Positions 56,266 through 64,000 of a DNA stretch of 64,000 nucleotides are shown piece by piece. Both the position numbers and the translations under genes were made by a program. Location of the stretch: positions 31,814,053 to 31,878,052 of the forward strand of contig NC_041401.2 in the NCBI RefSeq assembly GCF_900747795.2, given 5' to 3'. The notes beneath the pieces are model-generated. The model was given only the letters and a program-made list of their open reading frames with translations. It did not search any database and had not been told where the DNA came from. The stretch is from Erpetoichthys calabaricus (Eukaryota; Chordata; Cladistia; Polypteriformes; Polypteridae). Position 1 is the stretch's first letter, and every line of letters starts with the position of its first letter.

Positions 56266-57660
56266 TGTTACTAAAGGCTCGCTCATTTTTCCACACAGTT
56301 CATACACAGCTTAACAATTCTGTGGCTCTCGGTGTATTTTCATAATGGGGATGTCTGACCTTTTTTTTTTTTCTTCAACAAAGTGCTCTTTGTTGGGGGC
56401 CGGGGTCCGAGTAGCCCACTGTAACACCAAGTTGCTGTGACATTCACAAGAGTGCTTCGTGTGAGGTGCCAGTGTGACACTGGGTGGAGGTAATGGACAG
56501 AGAATTAGTGTTCCGAATTAAAACAAGTGTTGATTTATATTGTTATGTTATCAATTTGCTTTTAACACGGGACAGCTAAGATTTTGCTTCCTGAACATTT
56601 GAGGGTGCATCGTAAGGATTTTGGCCTGCTGATCACAAAAATCACCTTTACATTTTTTTGCCATATAAGGTTTTATTGTGATTTCTTCTCATATTCCAAG
56701 TATATGTATACAGTACACTAACTAGTCAAACAGCAGCTACTGCTATGAATGGGACAGCCGTGTTCAAGGGTCTCATTACAGTAATGAGAACTGGCCAGTC
56801 CATGAACGTTTGGTTCCAGGGGAAGAGACCAACCTGCCAAAAACATTTTGCTGTCACTTGCTGAACAAGGAAGGTGAAGTATTTCAGTAATTGAGACGCG
56901 AGGTTTCCATGAAAAACTGATGTCAAGATTAAGGAAGACATTTGCGTTAATCCACAAATCGGACAGGTCATCAATTTGAGTGCATAGGAAGGCAGTCAAG
57001 GATGTTGAGAATTTTCTCGACTAACAACAGAGCACCAAACGCCATCCAGACATACTTCAAGCATACAAAACCACAAAGTGTAACTTGTCCCGTAGTGCTG
57101 CAGTCACACGTGGGACACTGCCTGCTAATCTCTGCAGTCGACACTGCCATGATTGAAAAGCTGTATTAACACAAGTACAATGCTGGCTGACTACTGTTGG
57201 ACACTGAAATATCAAACGTAGAGTACAAACAAAACTCAGCAAACTCTCTACACAAGTTAACTGCACTAATGCAACATGTCAGCATGACTGAGAGATTAAG
57301 GGCCCTAAATTCAAGAAAATCTGACCTCACATCTCCAACTTCCTACATGACACGGACAATCTGAAGTTGTGTTGGTGTACAGAAGGAAGCCGTTGGTCAG
57401 TCGCCAAAAATGTTTCAGGAAACAAAATCTCAATGAAATGTCCAGTGTATTCCAGCATTACATTTATATTAATTTACTGTAAGAGTTAAGTGCCTATTTT
57501 GTCAAAATATAATTTTTTTTTTTTTAAATGTTGTATACACTAGCCTGGAACACTTCAATTAATAAATGCAAAATTTATTTTTATTATTGAACTGTTGGCT
57601 TGTTACAGTTTTGGTATACCAACAATTGTCTACAGAATAATACCGTGAATAAAAGTATAT
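56266..57660 (+). other. CD302: Presumed CD302 3' UTR
   Basis: Non-coding stretch after the CD302 stop. AATAAA signals lie at 57561-57566 and 57648-57653 and are the likely transcript ends. Short antisense reading frames around 56718-56999 have no recognisable domain. Confidence 0.5.
57561..57566 (+). terminator. Candidate CD302 poly(A) signal
   Basis: AATAAA 1.3 kb after the CD302 stop; a second copy is at 57648. Which one is used cannot be told from sequence. Confidence 0.45.
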
Positions 57661-57870
57661 ATTGTTAAACATTAGGTAGCTTTTAATTCAGAAATTTTTA
57701 AAATATTCTCCTAAAACATCTGAGTGTATGGAATGCTTTTCTCCTCTCGATTACGCCAAAATTGATCTACCATCTTGTTGAAAAGTTTATCATTTATACA
57801 ATAACCAAATGAATAAGCGCCAGCGAGCTGTCCTGTTAAGAGAAATTAAAGAATGCATTATGTGTGTGTG

Positions 57871-58096
57871 ACCCCGTGTGTGCGTGGGTTTCCTCCCACA
57901 GTCCAAAGACATGCTGGTTAGGTGGATTGGCGATTCTAAATTGGCCCTAGTGTGTGTTTGTGTGTGTCCTGCGGTGGGTTGGCACCCTGCCTGGGATTGG
58001 TTCCTGCCTTGTGCCCTGTGTTGGCTGGGATTGGCTCCAGCGGACCCCCGTGATCCTGTGTTCGGATTCAGCGGGTTGGAAAATGGATGGATGGAT
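57871..58096 (+). repeat. 5'-truncated SINE, same family as 36.8 kb
   Basis: GTGGGTTTCCTCCCACAGTC, TTAGGTGGATTGGCGATTCT, CCTGCGGTGGGTTGGCACCC and the tail GGATGGATGGAT match the inverted copy at 36781-37113; the tRNA head is missing. Confidence 0.75.
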
Positions 58097-59059
58097 TGTG
58101 TGTGTGATTTGGCTGACCAGTTTTACACCCCCTTATTGTATAATGTTAATGTGTATTACGGGTAAACAAAGCATGCAGAGGAACAGTCGTCACGGCGGGC
58201 ACCGCCCAATGGGCAGGGCAAGCAGCTCCAACATCCTGAGTTTTCTGTGGACTCCCACATCCCAAAGTTCTGAAGCTGACTAGTGGGGCAGAGCTGCTGT
58301 ACTGTGGGCATGGGCAACATGGGTTATGCCACTGGGGGGGAAAAAGTTGGGAAAATAAAAGGAGGGGGAAAAAACAAAAGTCCCAGCTTAGGAGCCTTTA
58401 TGTCCACCGCTCAACATTAGCAGACCTCAAGCAAGTTTACTTTTGGTCCAATCTGTTGTTGCTTTGCCGTTGTGTAATCAGGTAAGCTGTTTCACGGACT
58501 CTTCACTCGACGTCACACAACGCGCAGATGCAGCAGGCACAATCATTCTTAAGTTAGGCTGAGCTGCTCACTTAAAAGGGATCAAGAGAAAAGACAACTT
58601 TTAACGTGCATAAAACTTGGAGGCAATTTATGTTAATAACTGACAAAAACAAACTGTTCTATTGTGCAGATATCACAGAGTGATACAAAATGAACTTGGA
58701 ACCCCCAAACGATTTTCAAGCCATTGTTCCAAACATGATCTGCAGCACTCTGGTCATCTGCTGGTTACAATCTGGGGTGTCAAACTACACATTATGAAGT
58801 ATCACCATCCTAATGAACTGATGCATAAACCACTTCCAATACAGTAGCTACTCTTTGGTCCAGAAAGTGGAATCCACATGGTATTCGTTGTTGAGCATCT
58901 TGCATGGACTACACAGTGAATGTGCTTTGAAAGTACATCTAAAAGACCAAAAAAAGCAATCAAACCTTCTACAGTTGATCTTGAATAAATTCTTCATGAA
59001 AATGTACAGCACCACACACTTATAAACTGTGCCTACAGGCTGTTGGATTTAAAGAAAAT
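58097..59059 (+). other. Intergenic, no recognised element
   Basis: No repeat or gene assigned. Confidence 0.45.
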
Positions 59060-59075
59060 ATTTTGTGCATAGCAT

Positions 59076-60807
59076 GGTGGTGGAATGAGAAAATACAGGA
59101 GAGTATACAGAGGAAGAGGATGGCAAAGAAGAAGTGGGATAGTCAGAGAGATGCAGAAATACAAGAGTACAAGGAGATAAGGCACAAGGTGAAGAGAGAG
59201 GTGGCGAAGGCTAAAGAAAAGGGCATATGATGAGTTGTATGAGAGGTTGGACACTAAGGAGGAAGAAAAGGTCCTGTACTGATTGGCTAGACAGAGGGAC
59301 CGAGCTGGGAAAGATGTGCGGCAGGTATGGGTGATAAAGGATAAAGATGAAAGGAGTACTTTGAGAGGCTGATGAATGAAGAGAACGAGAGAGAGAGAAG
59401 AGGTTGGATGATGTGGAGATGGTGAATCAGGAAGTGCAATGGATTAGCAAGGAGGAAGTAAGGACAGCTATGAAGACGATGAAAAATGGAAAGGCTGTTG
59501 GTCCAGATGACATACCCGTGGAAGCATGGAGGTGTTTAGGAGAGATGGCAGTGGAGTTTTTAACCAGATTGTTTAATGGAATCTTGGAAAGTGAGAGGAT
59601 GTCTGAGGAGTGGAGAAGAAGTGTACTGGTGCCGATATTTAAGAATAAGGGGGATGTGCAGGACTGCAGTAACTACAGGGGAATACAATTGATGAGTTAC
59701 AGCATGAAGCTATGGGAAACAGTAGTGGAAGCTAGGTTAAGAAGTGAGGTGATGATTAGTGAGCAGCAGTGTGGTTTCATGCCAAGAAAGAGCGCCACAG
59801 ATGCAATGTTTGCTTTGAGGATGTTGATGGAGTTGTGGTATTGTATGAGGAAGTCGGGAGTGGCAGAGAAGTACGTAAGAGTTGTACAGGATATGTACGA
59901 GGGAAGTGTGACCGTGGTGAGGTCTGCGGTAGGAGCAACGGATGCATTCAACGTGGAGGTGGGATTACATCAGGGATCAGCTCTGAGCCCTTTATTTGCA
60001 ATGGTGATGGACAGGTTGACAGACGAGATTAGTCAGGTGTCCCCATGGACTATGATGTCTGCTGATGACATTGTGATCTGTAGCGATAGTAGGGAGCAAA
60101 TTGAGGAGACCCTGGAGAGGTGGAGATATGCTCTAGAGAGGAGAGGAATGAAGGTCAGTAGGAACAAGACAGAATTACATGTGTGTAAATGAGAGGGAGG
60201 TCAGTGGAATGGTGAGGATGCAGGGAGTAGAGTTGGCGAAGGTGGAGGAGTTTAAATACTTGGGATCAACAGTACAGAGTAATGGGGATTGTGGAAGAGA
60301 GGTGAAGAAGAGAGTGCAGGCAGGGTGGAGTGGGTGGAGGAGAGCATCAGGAGTGATTTGTGACAGACGGATATCAACAAGAGTGAAAGGGAGGGTCTAC
60401 AGGACGGTAGTGAGACCAGCTTTGTTATATGGGCTGGAGACGGTGGCATTGACCAGAAAGCAGGAGACAGAGCTGGAGGTAGCAGAGTTAAAGATGCTAA
60501 GATTTGCACTGGATGTGACGAGGATGGACATGATTAGAAATGAGGACATCAGAGGGTCAGCTCAAGTTGGACGGTTGGGAGACAAAGTCAGACACGCGAG
60601 ATTGTGTTGGTTTGGATATGTAAGGATGCTAAGGATAGAGCTGCCAGGGAAGAGGAAAAAAGGAAGGCCTAAGAGAAGGTGTACGGATGTGGTGTGAGAG
60701 GACATGCGGGTGATGGGTGTAACAGAAAAAGATGCAGAGGACAGAAAGATATAGAAGAAGATGATGATCCACTGTGGCAACAACCTAATGGGAGCAGCTG
60801 AAAGAAG
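59076..60807 (+). mobile_element. RTE-like LINE, 5'-truncated
   Basis: Flanked by a 16-base duplication with one mismatch, attttgtgcatagcat (59060-59075) and attttgtgcatcgcat (60808-60823). It encodes an RT with GKAVGPDDIPVEAWRCLGE, YRGIQLMSYSMKLWE, QQCGFMPRKSATDA, GLHQGSALSPLF and SADD. It ends with GATGATCCACTGTGGCAACA and GGAGCAGCTGAAAGAAGA, typical of this LINE family. The RTE clade is recalled, not computed. Confidence 0.85.
59404..60192 (+). CDS. RTE-like LINE reverse transcriptase, defective
   Basis: A 262-codon frame. RT motifs: GKAVGPDDIPVE, RSVLVPIFKNKGDVQDCSNY, QCGFMPRKSATDAMFALRML, MYEGSVTVVRSAVG, VEVGLHQGSALSPLFAMVMD and MMSADDIVICSDSREQ. Between FALRMLME and LWYCMRKSG, intact relatives have about 29 more residues including FVDLEKAYD, so RT motif A is deleted here. 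The YADD/FADD box is SADD. Near 60180 the frame changes, and the protein continues in the frame of 60179-60697 (FKYLGSTVQSNGDC, RPALLYGLETVAL, RKKGRPKRRCTDVV). Confidence 0.82.
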   Translation: MDDVEMVNQEVQWISKEEVRTAMKTMKNGKAVGPDDIPVEAWRCLGEMAVEFLTRLFNGILESERMSEEWRRSVLVPIFKNKGDVQDCSNYRGIQLMSYSMKLWETVVEARLRSEVMISEQQCGFMPRKSATDAMFALRMLMELWYCMRKSGVAEKYVRVVQDMYEGSVTVVRSAVGATDAFNVEVGLHQGSALSPLFAMVMDRLTDEISQVSPWTMMSADDIVICSDSREQIEETLERWRYALERRGMKVSRNKTELHVCK

Positions 60808-60823
60808 ATTTTGTGCATCGCAT

Positions 60824-61084
60824 AGAACCTTGGCACAGTATTCTTTGTACTGGTATGGTACATTTAAAGGGATATGGCAGCTGTTACCCTACATTACCCT
60901 ACCTACATTTACCCAACAGGCCATCTTTTTCATTTTGTGAGGCGCTTTGATCCACAGTTACTGTTCGCTTTCTAGAGGATGATATGAAGTGTCTAAGGCA
61001 AACTGCATTTCTATTGGCTCAGTCATTAAACAGTAAACTATCTTGATGATCAAAATAAAATCACAAGTCTTCAAAATATGCAAG
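60824..61084 (+). other. Intergenic gap before the convergent gene end
   Basis: Nothing recognised. Confidence 0.4.
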
Positions 61085-61376
61085 AATTATTCAACAACAT
61101 TTTATTATTTTGGTACATTTTAAATCAAATCTTAATATCAATCCAAATACAAACATCTTAATATCTCAGACTCATTAATTTTAGATCGGTGCAGCGCTTC
61201 TCAGCCCACCATTGCACCCCATCCGCAGTGTCAGGGGGGGGGTCATTATCTCCTTTGATTTTTCAGAACATGAGTATAATCGTACATCAACAATGCATCT
61301 TTCTAAACCAGCTACACAAAAAACAAAAAAATTGTGTTTTGTACAGTCAGTGGCCATGCAGGTTACAATTTTAAAA

Positions 61377-61408
<32 letters not shown>

Positions 61409-62144
61409 CAAATTTGTTTAAAACTGCTTTTAAAGTTTGCAGCTTAGGAAAAAAGTTCTACACTAGTGCCAAATTACATCTTTAACAATACCTTTCGTAA
61501 ATAATAAGGCATTTTCTTTAGAAATCATTGAAAAAGATACATATATGTGTTCCTCGGCTTGATTGCTCTGCACCAGTATGGTTGTGTGAGCCCTCCAGGC
61601 ATAGCAAGAGAAGGGCAATACTCAGCGGCCTCTTCGCCCCCCACCCCCCAGAGTGTGCAAGTCGTCAGAAGCATTCATTGCACGAAACAGCTCCAAAGCA
61701 AAACCCAAAATTACAGAATCAAATGAATCAAAAATGCAGTCGTCATAATTGACATGAAACAAAGTTGAAGCTCGCAAAGCAAAAGAAAGAAAAAGTTAAC
61801 AAGCAACCGAGTTTCAAATGAGTACTGCTGGTGATCATCCGCTAACAGCTTTCAAGATTAATACCATGGAGCGTTAGCTTAAAAACCAGTCCTGCAGTTA
61901 GTCAAAAGAAGAAAAGTTAGAATATCTTAAATTAATATTTTAAATCAAAATATCTGAATAAACAAAAAGCACTTTTGCCAATTTAACACTTGATACATAG
62001 CTTTGTCATAATTAGCTGAAAACTGGCAGGAAATGGCGAGTTGAAAATCTTATCACTTCTCTCAGTATTCTCCCTCTTCCTCCTCTTCGTCAAAATCAAA
62101 AGATGGTCGGCTGTCAGCCTCCTCTTCTGATTCTTCATAAGAGC
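61085..62144 (-). CDS. Terminal exon of a convergent gene with acidic tail (MARCHF7 by synteny only)
   Basis: On the - strand an acceptor (pyrimidine tract, then tttttaaag) precedes an 83-base coding stretch (62144 to 62062). It encodes SYEESEEEADSRPSFDFDEE and ends EEGEY plus stop. About 0.98 kb of 3' UTR follows, to an AATAAA on the - strand at 61101-61106. The acidic ending alone does not identify the protein. In mammals MARCHF7, a RING-CH ubiquitin ligase, lies tail to tail with CD302, so it is the leading guess. The coding part is only 27 residues, so a chance open frame is possible, but acceptor, stop and poly(A) signal agree. Confidence 0.5.
61101..61106 (-). terminator. Poly(A) signal of the convergent gene
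   Basis: TTTATT on + is AATAAA on -, about 0.96 kb after the acidic stop codon. Confidence 0.45.
61381..61408 (+). repeat. Poly(A) run
   Basis: About 28 A residues on + within the presumed 3' UTR of the convergent gene (poly(T) in its mRNA sense). Confidence 0.9.
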
Positions 62145-62399
62145 CTTTAAAAATGAGGAAAGGGAGCAGGTAAGAAAAATAACATCCTGTAAGGGTATCC
62201 ATATACCATGACACTGGTAACAGTAAGTAAGGCCTGGTGTGGGGTGGCATTTCAATTGTGTACTTTTGTTATTTGGGGTTGCAAGTTTATATTATGCCAT
62301 TTCAATCATTTCTCCCTGTCTTTGCCTCAAGGAGTTGTTCTCATTATTCTCTGAGGCCCTTTCTGTGCGCTGTGAACCAGAAATGATAAGAAGGAAACA

Positions 62400-62640
62400 C
62401 CGTCAATTGTAGACAATGCTCAAACCTTCATTTGTACAGACATACAGTCACTTATGTGTTGGGCCTCCTTCAGCTCTCAAAACAGCCTCAAGTTGTTATG
62501 GCACAAGGTCTACTAGATGCTGGAAAATTCCTTTGAGATTCTAGATGTGCCGACATAATTGAATCACAGAATTTCTGCAAATTTGGATTCGGACAGTCAC
62601 TGGGTGAGAAGGTCACTGAAGAACAATCAACTGTTTATCA
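62400..62640 (-). repeat. Possible DNA transposon tail fragment
   Basis: The - strand contains CTCAAAGGAATTTTCCAGCA and GAGGCTGTTTTGAGAGCTGA then GGAGGCCCAACACAT, resembling the 3' end of fish Tc1 transposase genes (AVLRAEGGPT). Intron of the convergent gene. Confidence 0.35.
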
Positions 62641-62642
62641 CA

Positions 62643-62800
62643 GGGGCTCTCAGACTCAGGCCTGAGGACCCACTGTGGCTGCAGGTTTTTGCTCCAATCA
62701 GCTTCTATTTTTAATTGGAATCCTGGGCTAATTAAGTGAATTGTTATTTCCCAGATTCTGTGTTTTGGGAACAATATAGAAATTAGAAAACTAAGTTTGA
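62643..62800. mobile_element. hAT end related to 48.7 kb element
   Basis: GGACCCACTGTGGCTGCAGG and TTTTTGCTCCAATCAGCTTC match the ends of the 48665-50086 element; only one end is seen. Confidence 0.45.
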
Positions 62801-62812
62801 TTAAAAACCTCT

Positions 62813-63387
62813 ATGCCGGAAAAAATATTGATCAGTCTTGAGGACTCGGACAGCATCTCTGCAATATATAAAATTATTTTTCAGTCCCTCCCTTTCAAAG
62901 ATCCCAGAGGACAATGGGAAAAGGATCTCTCGCTCAACATATCAGAAAAGGAGTGGAAGGTAGCAATTCGGAGAATTCACTCGGGCTCCATATGCGCAAA
63001 GCATACAAGTATTCAACCCACAATTATATAAATTGAGCACATCTCTCTCGTTTAAAATTGTCCAAAACATTTCCTGGGCAAGATCCAACCTGTGAAGGCT
63101 GCAATCAAGTCCGAGCCTCACTGGGCCACATGTTTTGGGCCTGCACCAAATTAACATCATTCTGGATCAAAATCTTTAAATGCCTATCAGACAGCCTTGG
63201 TGTCACAATCCCTCCTAATCCACTAACAGCTGTGTTTGGTGGGCTCACAGAGGGGCTTAAAGTGGAGAAGAACAAACAAACTGTGATTGCCTTTACTACA
63301 CTATTGGCACGTAGACTTGTCTTGCTCAACAGGAAGAATCCTAACTCTCCTCTTTTAAGTCAGTGGGTAACTGATGTTTTAAAGTAC
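62813..63387 (+). mobile_element. L1/Tx1-like LINE fragment, C-terminal part
   Basis: Reads SAIYKIIFQSLPFKDPRGQW, VAIRRIHSGSICAKHTS, then CEGCNQVRASLGHMFWACTK (zinc-knuckle type), VFGGLTEGLKV, VIAFTTLLARRLVLLNRKNP and LSQWVTDVLK. One frame change near 63030-63060. The Tigger copy interrupts it at 63388. Confidence 0.75.
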
Positions 63388-64000
63388 AGGTACTTGTCGA
63401 CTTACGACCGCGATTGGTTCCGACTAACTGGTTGTAAGTTGATCTGGACGTAAGTCGGCCTATGTTAATTTAAGGCAAGAATATTAGACTGGGTAATAAT
63501 ATTGTAATCATCTTAAAGTAATATTTTATCAACATTTTCTTACTTTCTAAGACAAACACAGCATACTACAGTACAATTTGTTTAATATGTGGAAAACGTA
63601 CAAAACAAGAAATACTGTACTGTACATTTAATTCCTGGCACCACTGGTGCTTGGCTGCGGGTTGTCGATATCGCCTTCATCAGATCAGGCGAGGCTGCGG
63701 ACGGGGTGATGGGAGGAGTTGCTCTTTTCATAAACATAGTGAGCTTCGTCTGAATTGTTTTTTTTTTCTCTTCATAAATTTCGCAATAAGGACGAAATGT
63801 GTTGCGTGCCATCCGTTCAATCCTCGCAAATCGTTCAATATTTGGGTCCATTTTTTGAAAATGAGCGAGGAGTTTATTCAGTAGAGATAAATCTTCTGAC
63901 AATCCCTTTGTGGTGAACATTCTTTGTGGCACCTCCTCCTCTTAGTCTTACTCCAATTCTCTTGTTTCTTCTTCCGCCACTCTTTCTTCTTCCAATTCTA
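63388..64000 (-). mobile_element. Second Tigger copy, cut by window end
   Basis: TA|CAGGTACTTGTCGACTTACG as in the copy at 20776. Over about 600 bases the two differ at only about six positions by eye. The - strand frame at 63582-63932 is longer than in copy 1 (GLSEDLSLLNKLLAHFQK through KKTIQTKLTMFMKRA). It sits inside the L1-like fragment. Confidence 0.85.

Overview
This window looks like vertebrate nuclear DNA: short coding exons with GT/AG borders in long introns, AATAAA poly(A) signals, and a dense, nested load of LINEs, SINEs, Helitrons and DNA transposons. The repeat mix (Helitrons with TCTCTATTATA starts, CR1/L2-like and RTE-like LINEs, V-SINE-like and tRNA SINEs, Tigger, hAT, Tc1/mariner, piggyBac) suggests a ray-finned fish, possibly a polypterid (bichir or reedfish). 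That species guess is inference from memory of repeat families.

Two immune-type C-type lectin genes lie head to tail on the + strand. The first (about 210-19186) is the 3' part of LY75 (CD205/DEC-205): eight exons for the end of lectin domain 8, domains 9 and 10, the membrane span and the cytoplasmic tail. All exon phases join and give 453 residues to a stop. The second (32411-56265) is a complete CD302 gene: six exons, 248 residues, with signal peptide, one lectin domain, membrane span and tail. This order matches the LY75-CD302 neighbourhood of mammals. The splice phases also allow the read-through fusion known from human (last LY75 lectin exon joined to CD302 exon 2). On the - strand a third gene ends tail to tail with CD302: an acidic terminal exon with its 3' UTR at about 61085-62144. 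MARCHF7 is the synteny-based guess.

The rest is intron and intergenic DNA filled with mobile elements. LY75 introns hold a small Helitron (3183-3741), an old antisense LINE (about 4320-5950), a nearly full-length L2-like LINE (9565-13088) and an antisense LINE fragment (about 16230-17060). The LY75-CD302 spacer holds a Tigger with an inverted-repeat insert (20776-22441), a terminal-repeat element (25600-26240), a V-SINE, a LINE fragment and a Helitron that ends about 0.5 kb before the CD302 start codon. CD302 intron 1 (15 kb) holds Helitron relics with helicase and Rep fragments, a hAT relic interrupted by a SINE and a CR1 piece, a deleted mariner, a Tigger-like element and an antisense LINE. 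Later introns hold a composite hAT element, a piggyBac-like TTAA element and a decayed Tc1. Downstream are a SINE, an RTE-like LINE with target-site duplication, and an L1-like fragment split by a second Tigger copy about 1% different from the first.

No tRNA, rRNA, CRISPR or bacterial feature was seen, and no retrovirus-like element could be supported.
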